Below are positions 49,069 to 58,230 of a stretch of 64,000 nucleotides of DNA, piece by piece. Below the pieces are notes generated by a model. The model did not search any database, was not told the DNA's origin, and saw only the letters and a program-made list of their open reading frames with translations. Both the position numbers and the translations under genes were made by a program. The stretch's first letter is position 1. Each line of letters begins with the position of its first letter. Origin of the DNA: Bacillus sp. FJAT-22090 (lineage in GTDB: Bacteria > Bacillota > Bacilli > Bacillales_A > Planococcaceae); the NCBI RefSeq assembly GCF_001278755.1, contig NZ_CP012601.1:3472154-3536153 (forward strand), written 5' to 3'.

Positions 49069-50034
49069 ATGAAAGCACTGATCTTTGAGGAGTTTGGTGG
49101 ACCGGAAGTACTGCAATATAAAGAAGTTTCTGACCCTATCATGAAAGAAAATGAACTATTGATAAGAATGAAAGCGATTGGTTTGAACTTTGCTGATATA
49201 TACAGAAGAAAAGGAAATTATCATCTTGCAGGTCAGCCTCCATATATCTTGGGGTATGAAGGGGCGGGTGTAGTGGAGCAATTAGGAAAGGATGTAACGA
49301 CCTTTAAGGTTGGTGATCGAATTGCTTTTGCAGATGTCCCATTTGCTAATGCTGAATTGGTCACCGTTCCAATAGATAAAGTTATACCGTTACCGATTGA
49401 TATTTCCTTTGAAACAGCTGCTTCAGTTTTACTCCAAGGCTTAACCGCCCATTATTTAACGAAAGATAGTTACAAAATTACAGCGAATGACACTATACTT
49501 GTGCATGCAGCTGCAGGTGGAGTTGGTCAAAATCTTATACAAATAGGTAAGCTTTTAGGAGCAAAAGTTATCGGGCTAACCTCCTCAGTAGAAAAATCAA
49601 AAGCTGCATCCACGGCTGGAGCAAATTTTGTGTTTTTATATAGCGAAGATTGGATTGAACAAATCAAAGACGTAACAAACGGTCTAGGGGTAGATGTGGT
49701 TTATGAATCAGTCGGTTCTACCTTATTAGAAAGTTTTGAGGCTACAAAAGTAGGTGGAACAGTCGTATTTTATGGAATGTCGGGTGGCGATCCTGCTCCG
49801 ATAGATCCGAGAATGCTAATGGATACTTCTAAAACACTTACAGGTGGGGATCTTTGGAACGTTCTAACTTCATTTGAGGAAAGAAAAATTCGTTCAACAC
49901 AGCTATTTGAGTGGATTAAAGATGGGAAAATAAAAGTGAATGAATCGACAACGTACTCATTACAGGATGGTGCTCAAGCGCACGCCTTATTAGAAAGTAG
50001 AATAAGTGTCGGGAAGATTTTATTAATACCTTAA
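49069..50034 (+). CDS. Quinone oxidoreductase (zinc-independent MDR)
   Basis: A 321-residue NADPH:quinone reductase-like enzyme. The GroES-like half begins MKALIFEEFGGPEVLQ, the substrate lobe contains GLNFADIYRRKGNY, and the NADPH motif is AAAGGVGQNLIQIG near residues 149-162. Structural and catalytic zinc ligands are absent, as expected for this subgroup. ATG 49069 is chosen because CGAGGAGCG precedes it; the frame extends to 49006 without homology. It reduces quinones and reactive carbonyls. Confidence 0.9.
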   Translation: MKALIFEEFGGPEVLQYKEVSDPIMKENELLIRMKAIGLNFADIYRRKGNYHLAGQPPYILGYEGAGVVEQLGKDVTTFKVGDRIAFADVPFANAELVTVPIDKVIPLPIDISFETAASVLLQGLTAHYLTKDSYKITANDTILVHAAAGGVGQNLIQIGKLLGAKVIGLTSSVEKSKAASTAGANFVFLYSEDWIEQIKDVTNGLGVDVVYESVGSTLLESFEATKVGGTVVFYGMSGGDPAPIDPRMLMDTSKTLTGGDLWNVLTSFEERKIRSTQLFEWIKDGKIKVNESTTYSLQDGAQAHALLESRISVGKILLIP

Positions 50035-50168
50035 AACAAAGTAATTGTGAAATGTATGTGACATTTTATAATAAAATTATTTATCTCGAAATCAAAGTAG
50101 TTTACAATCTAATAGACTATCTGTTAATATATCGTATGTTATCAATATAATTTTTGGAGGAATAACAA

Positions 50169-50801
50169 GTGAATATATTAGTAGTAAAAGCAAATAACCG
50201 TCCAGCTGCTGAAGCTGTTTCAAGTAAAATGTACGAAACATTTATGGAAAATATCGAAGGTGCAAATGTAACCACTTTTGATGTATTTAAAGAAGATATG
50301 CCTTACTTCGGTCAAGATCTTTTCAATGCTTTTGGAAAAGTTCAAAACGGTGAAGAATTAACTGACTTAGAAGCACGTCTTTTAGCTGCAAAACAAAAAG
50401 CTATGGACGCATTAACTGCTGCTGATGTAGTAGTATTCGCATTCCCTTTATGGAACTTAACAATTCCAGCACCATTACAAACGTTTATCGATTATGTGTA
50501 CCAAGCTGGTTTCACATTCAAATACAGCGAAGAAGGTCAATTAGTAAGCTTAATGACTGATAAAAAAGCCGTTATTTTAAATGCACGTGGTGGCATTTAC
50601 TCTTCTCCAGAAGCTGCACCAATGGAAATGTCTGCAAACTACATTAAAAATGTTGTAGGTGGCGTATTCGGTATGCAAATTACGGATGAAGTTATTATTG
50701 AAGGGCACAATGCAATGCCTGACAAAGCAGAAGAAATTATTGCAGCTGGTTTAGAAAAAGTAAGAGTAGTTGCTCAAAACCTTTCTAAACAATTAGTATA
50801 A
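50169..50801 (+). CDS. azoR: FMN-dependent NADH-azoreductase
   Basis: A 210-residue flavodoxin-like reductase of the AzoR family. FPLWNLTIPAPLQTFIDYVYQAGFTF near residues 97-122 is the hallmark active-site segment, and the start NILVVKANNRPAAEAVSSKMY is typical of Bacillus enzymes. It reduces quinones and azo compounds with NADH through FMN. Start is GTG 50169, eight bases after TTTGGAGG. It is a single-gene unit with a strong terminator at 50821. Codon use is rather T-ending and regular, consistent with good expression. Confidence 0.92.
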   Translation: MNILVVKANNRPAAEAVSSKMYETFMENIEGANVTTFDVFKEDMPYFGQDLFNAFGKVQNGEELTDLEARLLAAKQKAMDALTAADVVVFAFPLWNLTIPAPLQTFIDYVYQAGFTFKYSEEGQLVSLMTDKKAVILNARGGIYSSPEAAPMEMSANYIKNVVGGVFGMQITDEVIIEGHNAMPDKAEEIIAAGLEKVRVVAQNLSKQLV

Positions 50802-50820
50802 ATCTAATTATGAACTTATA

Positions 50821-50864
50821 AAAAACGTTCACAAGTCTAATGATGACTAGTGAACGTTTTTTTA
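50821..50864 (+). terminator. Intrinsic terminator after azoR
   Basis: AAAACGTTCAC and GTGAACGTTTT pair perfectly with an inner AGTC/GACT stem, followed by TTTT. Confidence 0.8.
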
Positions 50865-50946
50865 TATTTACAGGTCAAATGTTTATCCCATTTATATAAG
50901 GGAAAATACTTGATAATTAAATTGTAAAAAGGAGAGGTTATTTCGT

Positions 50947-52554
50947 ATGGGTAAAACTGTTGCCGAAGTTGTAGTGGATCAACTGTCTTTATTGGGGGTT
51001 AAGCGAATTTACGGAGTTGTTGGGGATGCTATTATCGGGCTATTGGATGCACTGGACAAACAGGAGAAGATTCAGTTTATCCCTGTGAAGCATGAGTCGG
51101 TTGCAGCATTTATGGCATCTGCTGAAGCTAAGCTAACAGGAAGACTTGCGGTTTGTACGGCTACGATGGGACCAGGGGCAGCAAATTTACTGAATGGCCT
51201 CGGGGATGCCTATTCGGATAAAGCACCTGTGCTAGCACTGACGGGCCAGGCGCCACTTAACAAAATAGGTACAGACTATCAGCAATACGTTGATCAACAA
51301 GAACTGTTTAAACCATTTGCCACTTTTTCCGCAAATCTTGCTAGTGAGGATGCAATTGTGGATCTACTCGTCAAAGCGTCCCAAATTTCCTTAGAGCAAC
51401 GAACGGTCACACATATATCAATTCCAAAGGATTTATTTCAAATAGAAACAAATAAGAAACCTCGAAAGCTACCGTCTGTGATAGAAGGAACAACCTCTTT
51501 TCAAATAGAAGATTTAAAAGAGATAACGGAAGTAATGAAATCGGCAAAAAAGCCTATGATTCTTGCTGGAGCAGGAGCTGTAAATGGATCTTCGTCACTT
51601 GAAGAGCTTGCCAAAGCTTGGGGAGCAGGCATATTGGTAAGTCTAGGAGGAAAAGGAGTATTTAAGGAAGATACGCCACAACTTCTACAAGGGATCGGGG
51701 AAGGGGGGAATCCCCATGCAGCTGATGTCTTCAAGGAAACTGATGTCGTTCTACTTGCAGGAGTGACATGGTGGCCAGAGGGCTACGTGCCTACAAATGC
51801 AAAGATTATTCAAATTGATACCCATTTTGAAAATGCTACAAAAGGTATTCCAGTTGAAATGGGTGTTAAAGGTAAAGTAGAGCATGTGGTTCCACTACTT
51901 TTACAAAGCTTAGCTGACTATCAGACGAATACCGAGTGGTTATCTCATATCGAAGAAACGAAAAGAAAATGGTCCAAACAAAACGAAGAAGAAGGTAAAA
52001 AATCAGGTTTCCCTGTCTCTCCTTCTCGCATTGTCCGAGCTATTGAAAAAACAATCGCTGAAGATGCGGTACTAACATTGGACACAGGAGATGTAACGGT
52101 TTGGTTTAATCGTAATTTCCGTCCTAATAGTCAGAGAGTATTATTTTCAGGCTATTGGCGCTCCATGGGCTTTGGACTTCCAGCTGCCATTGCGGCAAAA
52201 CTGGAACAGCCTGAAAAGCAAGTGGTTGCTGTTGTAGGGGACGGTGGTATAGAGATGACGTTGGCTGATCTTCTAACTGCAACTCGCTATAACTTGGATA
52301 TCACAGTAATCGTATTTAACAATGGTTCTTTACAAATGGAAATAGATAAAATGCAAGCAGCTGGAGATAGAGAACTAGGTACACAATTAACGAATCCAGA
52401 CTTCGTTAAAGTGGCGGAAGCATGCGGGTGGACTGGTCTCCGGGCAGAAATAGATAGTGAATTAGAAACAATTCTCGAACAAGCAATTAGAACAAATGGT
52501 CCGACCTTAGTTGATATTCCAACCGCTCAGGAGTTCTTTCCAGAAACAAAGTGA
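50947..52554 (+). CDS. Pyruvate oxidase-like thiamine diphosphate enzyme
   Basis: A 535-residue enzyme of the acetolactate synthase / PoxB family. The N-terminal Pyr domain has VKHESVAAFMASAEAK (catalytic Glu), the middle domain follows at about 190-320, and the C-terminal PP domain carries the thiamine diphosphate motif GDGGIEMTLADLLTATRY and IVFNNGSLQ. Length and motifs match pyruvate oxidases of the B. subtilis YdaP type, which decarboxylate pyruvate to acetate. ATG 50947 follows AGGAGAGG. It is transcribed alone, next to the azoreductase and quinone reductase genes. Confidence 0.85.
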   Translation: MGKTVAEVVVDQLSLLGVKRIYGVVGDAIIGLLDALDKQEKIQFIPVKHESVAAFMASAEAKLTGRLAVCTATMGPGAANLLNGLGDAYSDKAPVLALTGQAPLNKIGTDYQQYVDQQELFKPFATFSANLASEDAIVDLLVKASQISLEQRTVTHISIPKDLFQIETNKKPRKLPSVIEGTTSFQIEDLKEITEVMKSAKKPMILAGAGAVNGSSSLEELAKAWGAGILVSLGGKGVFKEDTPQLLQGIGEGGNPHAADVFKETDVVLLAGVTWWPEGYVPTNAKIIQIDTHFENATKGIPVEMGVKGKVEHVVPLLLQSLADYQTNTEWLSHIEETKRKWSKQNEEEGKKSGFPVSPSRIVRAIEKTIAEDAVLTLDTGDVTVWFNRNFRPNSQRVLFSGYWRSMGFGLPAAIAAKLEQPEKQVVAVVGDGGIEMTLADLLTATRYNLDITVIVFNNGSLQMEIDKMQAAGDRELGTQLTNPDFVKVAEACGWTGLRAEIDSELETILEQAIRTNGPTLVDIPTAQEFFPETK

Positions 52555-52579
52555 AACTGTAAAAAGAATAAAAACAAAT

Positions 52580-52613
52580 AAAGTCCTGTGTTCAACTCGC
52601 ACAGGACTTTTCA
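52580..52613. terminator. Bidirectional terminator
   Basis: AAAGTCCTGTG and CACAGGACTTT form an 11-pair stem with flanking A and T runs. It lies between the convergent pyruvate oxidase and YiaAB genes. Confidence 0.75.
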
Positions 52614-52620
52614 TTAATAA

Positions 52621-52905
52621 TTATGATTCTTTCGCATTTGAAGGGGCTCTTACACCGAGTCGTTCTTGTTCTTGCTCTGCAAGAATTTCGTTGTCTTCTG
52701 CGTTATCGCGAGTGACTTTTTGTGTAAGTATTGCTCCAACTGCCACTAATATCATTACGGCGATATAATATCCCTTTTCATTGAGCTCTAAATTATCTGC
52801 ATTATAAAGGCCGATGCTAAACATGAAAACGCCAGCGAATAAAGTAAAATAGGATAATACCGTGAATGCCATTGTATTACGTCTTCTATACCTTCTATTA
52901 TTCAT
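52621..52905 (-). CDS. YiaA/YiaB-family two-helix membrane protein
   Basis: A 94-residue membrane protein with the YiaAB two-helix domain: RRRNTMAFTVLSYFTLFAGVFMF as the first helix, GLYNADNLELNEKGYY linking, and IAVMILVAVGAILTQKVTRDN as the second helix. A charged Glu-rich tail follows. The function is unknown. ATG 52905 follows AAGGAG. It is monocistronic and convergent with the pyruvate oxidase gene. Confidence 0.8.
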   Translation of the reverse strand: MNNRRYRRRNTMAFTVLSYFTLFAGVFMFSIGLYNADNLELNEKGYYIAVMILVAVGAILTQKVTRDNAEDNEILAEQEQERLGVRAPSNAKES

Positions 52906-53028
52906 AAAAATCTCCTTTCTTCATTTTTAATATATATGCAGAAGTAAGGAGAAATTACCCTTTGTCTTTAATCTATAGAAAGACGATTTTCAAACACGGT
53001 GTTTTGTAAAGAAATCATTAAAAATTGC

Positions 53029-53811
53029 TTATATATTTTCAATTAATTCCTTGAAATACGGACCAGCATAAACCATCTTTGCACCATACCAAAACATTTC
53101 TCCATCCACTAAAATTATTTTCGTGTTTGGAAGAAACGATTGAAATTCTGCTACATGTTTTTCTTGGAAAGGAAACGGTTCGGATGCCAAAAAAAGAACA
53201 TCAAGGTTAGCCTTTGCAAATTCTTCCTTTGATACTGCAGGATATCTGGAACCAACTTTTTCAAATGGATTATGAAAACCAAGCGTATGTATAACATCAT
53301 TAATATAGGTAGTTCCACCAACAACCATATAAGGCTTCCGCCAAATGACATATGCTACTTTTTTCTTCTCGTTTGCAGGAACTACAGGGAAAGAAAATTT
53401 GCATGAAGCTATAAGCTCTTCTGCTTTTTGTTCTCTATTAGTAAGTGCCCCCAATGTTCTTATAAAACGATATGCATCCTTGATTGACTGTACTTCTAAA
53501 ACAAATACTGGTGCAATTTTTTCTAAAGCCTGCACAATCTCTTTCGTATTTTCTTCCTTTTCAGCTAGAATCAAATCAGGTTGTAATTCCCGTATTTTTT
53601 CTTCGTTTACTTCTTTTGTACCTCCCACTATTTCTACTTTTTCCACCTTCTTTTGAGGGAAAATGCAATATTTCGTACGGCCGATTATTTCATTTTCTAA
53701 ACCTAAAGCAAATAATGTTTCTGTAATTGCAGGACAAATGGAAACAATGCGGTTGGGGGAAGAAGTGACCTTCACTTCTCTTCCAAGATGATCAGTTAAT
53801 AAATTAGTCAT
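53029..53811 (-). CDS. BtuF/FepB-like metal-chelate binding protein without signal peptide
   Basis: A 260-residue periplasmic-binding-protein fold of the helical backbone type (cobalamin/siderophore receptors). The N-terminal DHLGREVKVTSSPNRIVSICPAITETLFALG is typical, and the C-terminus has FWYGAKMVYAGPYFKEL. No signal peptide, transmembrane helix or lipobox is present even though the RBS (AGGAGAA) fixes ATG 53811. It may be a cytoplasmic member, as known for some cobalamin-binding proteins, or its export signal may have been lost. No ABC permease is nearby. Confidence 0.75.
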   Translation of the reverse strand: MTNLLTDHLGREVKVTSSPNRIVSICPAITETLFALGLENEIIGRTKYCIFPQKKVEKVEIVGGTKEVNEEKIRELQPDLILAEKEENTKEIVQALEKIAPVFVLEVQSIKDAYRFIRTLGALTNREQKAEELIASCKFSFPVVPANEKKKVAYVIWRKPYMVVGGTTYINDVIHTLGFHNPFEKVGSRYPAVSKEEFAKANLDVLFLASEPFPFQEKHVAEFQSFLPNTKIILVDGEMFWYGAKMVYAGPYFKELIENI

Positions 53812-53911
53812 TACATTTCTCCTATTCTTTAAAAATATATAACTTCATACTTCGATATCCTCTAAAAATTGTCCTCTAAATCATACAATACTATTCTATC
53901 GTAACAATATC

Positions 53912-53927
53912 ATGCAAGCGCTTGCAT
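53912..53927 (+). promoter_or_regulatory. LacI-family or CcpA-type operator upstream of the glucosidase gene
   Basis: ATGCAAGCGCTTGCAT is a perfect 16-base palindrome with the AAGCGCTT core common to CcpA cre sites and to maltose-type LacI repressors. It lies 61 bases before the ATG of the glucosidase gene. Confidence 0.65.
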
Positions 53928-53987
53928 TCTAGTTGTGGAAAGATTAGAATATTTCTAACACTTGGTAAAAATGGGATGGTGAAAGAA

Positions 53988-55667
53988 ATGGAGCCTTGGT
54001 GGAAGCGTAGTGTCGTCTATCAAATTTATCCAAGAAGTTTTATGGATTCCAACGGAGATGGAGTCGGTGATTTACAAGGTATTATCTCAAAAATGGATTA
54101 TTTGAAGAAACTAGGTATAGGTATTATTTGGTTGAGTCCAGTCTATGATTCTCCTAATGATGATAATGGCTATGACATTCGTGACTATCAAACGATCATG
54201 CAAGAGTTTGGAACAATGCAGGATTTTGAACAGCTGATTGAGGAAGCGAAACAAAGAGGTATTCGAATTGTGATGGATCTAGTTGTGAACCATACTTCAG
54301 ACGAGCATGCATGGTTTGTTGAATCGCGTTCATCAAAGGATTCCAACTATCGCGATTATTATATATGGAGGGATGGTAAAGAGGCACAACCTCCAAATAA
54401 TTGGGGCTCTATATTTTCGGGATCGGCATGGGAAAAGGATGAATTGACAGACTCTTATTACCTTCATTTATTCTCAAAAAAACAGCCAGATTTAAATTGG
54501 GAGCACGAGCCGCTTCGAAATGATATTTTTGATATGATGACGTTTTGGTTAGAAAAAGGAATTGGTGGCTTTCGGATGGATGTCATTAACTTTATTTCAA
54601 AGGACGAGAAACTTCCTGACGGAGAGATTCACCATGAACAAGGATATGGTGATGGAAGTACTTATTTTATGAATGGGCCAAAAATTCATACATATCTACG
54701 GGAAATGAATGAGAAGGTTTTAAGTCGTTATGATGTATTAACTGTAGGAGAAATGCCTGGAGCTTCAACAGAAGATGCTCGAATCTATACAAATCCAGAA
54801 AACCAAGAAGTGAATATGATCTTTACATTTGAGCATATGAATTTAGATAGTGGCCCTAATGAGAAATGGGATGTTCGACCATTAGAATTAGTAGCATTAA
54901 AACGGAACCTCGAAAAATGGCAGCATGCACTGCATGAAGTAGGGTGGAACAGTCTTTATTGGAATAATCATGACCAACCTCGAGTCGTTTCCCGTTTTGG
55001 TGAAGATGGTGCATTTCGAGAAGTATCAGCTAAAATGTTGGCTATTTGTCTTCATATGCTTCAAGGGACACCTTATATATACCAGGGTGAAGAGTTAGGA
55101 ATGACGAATGTAAAGTTTGATAGTTTAAGTGAGTATCGTGATATTGAAACGCTGAATATGTACAAGGAAAAGCGCCAGCAGGGGATTGCTCATGAAGCAA
55201 TTATGTCTAGTGTTTATGCAAAGGGTAGAGATAACGCACGTACGCCAATGCAGTGGACATCTAACGGAGGTTTTACGACGGGTACACCATGGATTCGGAT
55301 GAATACGAATACTTCTTTTATTAATGCGGAACAAGCCATTGCAGACCCATCGTCCATTTTTTATACGTATCAAAGGCTAATCCAATTAAGGAAAATACAT
55401 GCTATTATCACGCATGGGAGCTTTCAATTATTGTTACCTGATCACCCGGATCTGTTTGTATACAAACGACAAACAGCCGAAGAAGAATGGCTAATTGTAA
55501 ATAATTTTTCAGAGAAAACAAACCAACTTGTGTGGAAGGAATGTAACGTTCCTCAAACCAAAGGAAACATTATGATAGCTAACTATGATTCTCCTAAATT
55601 AGAGGGAGATATGGTTGAAGTACGACCTTACGAGTCATTTGTGATTGCTTTTGAAAGGGGAAAGTAG
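53988..55667 (+). CDS. Oligo-1,6-glucosidase / alpha-glucosidase (GH13)
   Basis: A 559-residue GH13 enzyme. Conserved regions are DLVVNHTSDEH, GFRMDVIN (nucleophile Asp), TVGEMPG (acid Glu) and NHDQPRVVSRFG (Asp). Val after the nucleophile Asp (MDVIN) is the position linked to preference for alpha-1,6 bonds, as in isomaltase. ATG 53988 is chosen for GGTGAAAG before it; an apparent earlier start at 53922 is within the operator. The glucokinase gene begins one base after its stop, so the two are coupled. It should release glucose from isomaltose or panose-type sugars. Confidence 0.9.
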   Translation: MEPWWKRSVVYQIYPRSFMDSNGDGVGDLQGIISKMDYLKKLGIGIIWLSPVYDSPNDDNGYDIRDYQTIMQEFGTMQDFEQLIEEAKQRGIRIVMDLVVNHTSDEHAWFVESRSSKDSNYRDYYIWRDGKEAQPPNNWGSIFSGSAWEKDELTDSYYLHLFSKKQPDLNWEHEPLRNDIFDMMTFWLEKGIGGFRMDVINFISKDEKLPDGEIHHEQGYGDGSTYFMNGPKIHTYLREMNEKVLSRYDVLTVGEMPGASTEDARIYTNPENQEVNMIFTFEHMNLDSGPNEKWDVRPLELVALKRNLEKWQHALHEVGWNSLYWNNHDQPRVVSRFGEDGAFREVSAKMLAICLHMLQGTPYIYQGEELGMTNVKFDSLSEYRDIETLNMYKEKRQQGIAHEAIMSSVYAKGRDNARTPMQWTSNGGFTTGTPWIRMNTNTSFINAEQAIADPSSIFYTYQRLIQLRKIHAIITHGSFQLLLPDHPDLFVYKRQTAEEEWLIVNNFSEKTNQLVWKECNVPQTKGNIMIANYDSPKLEGDMVEVRPYESFVIAFERGK

Positions 55668-55668
55668 A

Positions 55669-56562
55669 TTGAAGAAAGTTCTTGGTGTTGATATTGGAGG
55701 AACAAAAATAAGAATTGGTGTTGTAAGTGAGTCTGGTAACGTTATAGAGGATACAACTATTCCAACTGTTTTACCGCTATATCCTTATTTAGAAGAGCAA
55801 GTGTTAAAGATGATGGAGAATTATCCCGATTTATTAGGGATCGGAATAGGTACTAGAGGAATGGTCGACGCCAAAACAGGAGTTGTAACCTTTGAGACAG
55901 AACTTGAAGGCTGGCAAGGCACCCCTGTAAAAGCTCAACTGGAGGCAGCAACAGGTTTACGTGTGGAGATTAACAATGATGCAAATTGCGCTGCGCTTGC
56001 AGAAGGAAAACTTGGTGCAGCAAAAGACTTCGAAAGAGTAGTTTGTTTAACAGTAGGAACTAAACTTGGAGGCGGCTTCGTTTTTGATGGAAACGTGGAA
56101 AACGGAGTACATGGTGGAGCAGGAGAAGTAGGTCACTTAATCTTATATCCGCATGGCCTACTTTGTGGCTGTGGTAGACAGGGATGCAGTGAACAATATG
56201 TCTCTGGTACTGCATTAAAAAGATTAATAGAAGAGGAAAATGTCATCGATCCTGATACAGGGAAACTGGCAATATCCCATCAACTGTTTCGTCTAGCATC
56301 TACAGGACTTTCAAGTGCTATAACAGTACGCGATCGATTTCTTTCGGATTTTGCAATTGTTATATCTAATCTCCAAGCAGTGTTAGATATGGATTGCGTT
56401 GTAATTGGCGGAGGGGTTGCAGATTCGGCTGATGATTGGTGGGAGAACCTGCTTACTATGGTAGAACCACTTAAACTAAAACCATTAGAAATAAAGCGTG
56501 CCAATTTTGGAAATGAAGCAGGAATGCTTGGAGCGGCCATGCTTGTTATGGATATGATTTAA
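55669..56562 (+). CDS. ROK-family glucokinase
   Basis: A 297-residue sugar kinase. The ATP/phosphate motif is VDIGGTKIRIGVV near residues 5-17, the sugar site EINNDANCAALAEGKLG, and the zinc motif CGCGRQGCSEQYVSG, which defines bacterial ROK glucokinases. Start is TTG 55669 with AAGGGG upstream; a longer frame from 55645 overlaps the previous gene. It phosphorylates the glucose made by the adjacent glucosidase, giving glucose-6-phosphate for the isomerase encoded next. Confidence 0.88.
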   Translation: MKKVLGVDIGGTKIRIGVVSESGNVIEDTTIPTVLPLYPYLEEQVLKMMENYPDLLGIGIGTRGMVDAKTGVVTFETELEGWQGTPVKAQLEAATGLRVEINNDANCAALAEGKLGAAKDFERVVCLTVGTKLGGGFVFDGNVENGVHGGAGEVGHLILYPHGLLCGCGRQGCSEQYVSGTALKRLIEEENVIDPDTGKLAISHQLFRLASTGLSSAITVRDRFLSDFAIVISNLQAVLDMDCVVIGGGVADSADDWWENLLTMVEPLKLKPLEIKRANFGNEAGMLGAAMLVMDMI

Positions 56563-56565
56563 TAG

Positions 56566-56603
56566 AAAAAACGTTTTGTCCATTGGGGGCAAAACGTTTT
56601 TTA
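56566..56603 (+). terminator. Intrinsic terminator after the glucokinase gene
   Basis: AAAAAACGTTTTG and CAAAACGTTTTTT pair perfectly around an 11-base loop. Confidence 0.8.
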
Positions 56604-56608
56604 TTCGT

Positions 56609-56702
56609 AATCGGATGGCTAAGAAGAAAAATCGGGCGGTTGACCTGAATAATCGGATGGTTCATCAGTAAAATCGGATGGTTTGACCGAATAATCGGAT
56701 GG
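56609..56702. repeat. Five tandem units with exact 21-base spacing
   Basis: The core AATCGGATGG starts at 56609, 56630 (as AATCGGGCGG), 56651, 56672 and 56693, each exactly 21 bases apart. The bases between cores vary, with GGTTgACC- and ACCGAAT-like parts. The array lies between the convergent glucokinase and isomerase genes. Confidence 0.75.
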
Positions 56703-56725
56703 TCTACTCATATCTTCCTTTATCA

Positions 56726-56768
56726 AAAAAAGTAGTGCAACCATTTATTGGTGTGCACTACTTTTTTT
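56726..56768. terminator. Bidirectional terminator of the pgi gene
   Basis: AAAAAAGTAGTGCA and TGCACTACTTTTTT pair around CCATTTATTGGTG-like bases. It ends the minus-strand isomerase transcript. Confidence 0.75.
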
Positions 56769-58048
56769 CAATATCCAGGTTTCTTAAGTATTTTAAACAT
56801 ATTTGTTTTATACCCTTCTACTCCTGGTTGGTTAAATGGATTGATGTCGAGTAAGTATGCACTATACGCACAGGCCATCATATAAAAATATAATAAGTGG
56901 CCAAGATTACGCTCATCTATTTGTTCCATTGTAATAGTAATTTGGGGAACTCCGCCATGCAAATGAGCAGATGCTGTTGCTTCGTGACATGCAGCATTAA
57001 ATTCATGAAGTGTAAGGCCACTTAAATAATTCAGTTCGTCCCCGTCATTTTCTGCTTCAAAAACAGTCAAATCAACATCCGTCTTTTCAACCATTAAAAA
57101 TGTTTCGAACAACATACGTTTACCGTCTTGAATGTATTGACCTAGGGAATGCAGATCCGTTGAATAAAGAACAGACGAAGGGTAGATTCCTTTCCCTTCT
57201 TTTCCTTCACTTTCTCCGAATAATTGTTTCCACCATTCTTGTACATATTTTAACTTCTCGTCAAAAGTTGCCAAGATTTCGACAGGATAGCCCTTATCAT
57301 ATAAATGCTTGCGGATAACAGCATATTGAATTGCACGATTCGATTTTGTATCAAATTTAGCAAATTCCTGTTCTGCTATTTTTGCGCCATTGATCAGTTG
57401 ATCGATATCGAAACCTGCAGCGGCAATTGGTAACAAACCAACCGCCGTCAAAACGGAATAGCGACCTCCAATACTATCAGGTACAACATAACGTTGATAT
57501 CCTTTTTCTACTGCCAGTGTAAGCAAAGCACCTTTTTCTTGGTCAGTTGTGACGATGATACGTTTTGCAGCTTGATCGCCATATCGTTTTTCCATGTACT
57601 GTTGTAAAAAACGAAATGCGATTGCGGGTTCGGATGTCGTTCCTGATTTTGAAATGACGTTCAATGTAACATCTTTATCGTCTAAATATGTCATTAATTG
57701 CTTTAAATATTCACCACTTACTAGGTGTCCAGCGAAGATTACTTCTGTCTCTTTAGTTTTTTGAAATGGTGTAGATAACGCCTCTATTACTGCTTTCGAT
57801 CCTAAGTAGGATCCTCCAATACCTATGACAACCAACACATCAGAATGAGAACGAATTCGCTCAGCCGTTTCTTTTATATCGTTTAAAAAATCTTGGCTCA
57901 AAGTGCTCGGCCAATCTAACCAACCTAAAAAATCTGCACCTTCTGAAGATTTCGTTTGAATTCCTTTATGTATTGCTTCTAATTTGTTTTCTAACTCAGG
58001 TGTAAGGAGCTCAAGGTAGTCTCCAGAATAATTTATGGAAATATTCAT
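56768..58048 (-). CDS. pgi: Glucose-6-phosphate isomerase
   Basis: A 426-residue phosphoglucose isomerase of the shorter bacterial type. Signatures are VVIGIGGSYLGSKAVIEAL near residues 74-92, VISKSGTTSEPAIAFR (sugar phosphate site), and GGRYSVLTAVGLLP. It interconverts glucose-6-phosphate and fructose-6-phosphate, linking the adjacent glucosidase and glucokinase to glycolysis. ATG 58048 follows AAGGGG. It is convergent with the glucosidase-glucokinase operon. Confidence 0.93.
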   Translation of the reverse strand: MNISINYSGDYLELLTPELENKLEAIHKGIQTKSSEGADFLGWLDWPSTLSQDFLNDIKETAERIRSHSDVLVVIGIGGSYLGSKAVIEALSTPFQKTKETEVIFAGHLVSGEYLKQLMTYLDDKDVTLNVISKSGTTSEPAIAFRFLQQYMEKRYGDQAAKRIIVTTDQEKGALLTLAVEKGYQRYVVPDSIGGRYSVLTAVGLLPIAAAGFDIDQLINGAKIAEQEFAKFDTKSNRAIQYAVIRKHLYDKGYPVEILATFDEKLKYVQEWWKQLFGESEGKEGKGIYPSSVLYSTDLHSLGQYIQDGKRMLFETFLMVEKTDVDLTVFEAENDGDELNYLSGLTLHEFNAACHEATASAHLHGGVPQITITMEQIDERNLGHLLYFYMMACAYSAYLLDINPFNQPGVEGYKTNMFKILKKPGY

Positions 58049-58187
58049 GCTTATCCCCTTTATACAGCATATTTTTCTAACTTTTATTTTACCATTGTTT
58101 AGAAAATAAATCGCACATATTGATGCATTTCAAAGGAGTGAGGAGAAGAAGTTAGGGACATACACCAAAAACAATTAAACCAACCAA

Positions 58188-58226
58188 AAAAATCACATTT
58201 TGCATTAACGCAGAATGTGATTTTTT
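58188..58226. terminator. Bidirectional terminator
   Basis: AAAATCACATT and AATGTGATTTT form an 11-pair stem with A and T runs. It ends the short membrane gene transcript on the minus strand. Confidence 0.75.
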
Positions 58227-58230
58227 CTTC

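Noticed and set aside
56609-56702. CRISPR array
   Set aside because: The repeat core is only about 10 bases with 11-base spacers, and there are no cas genes.
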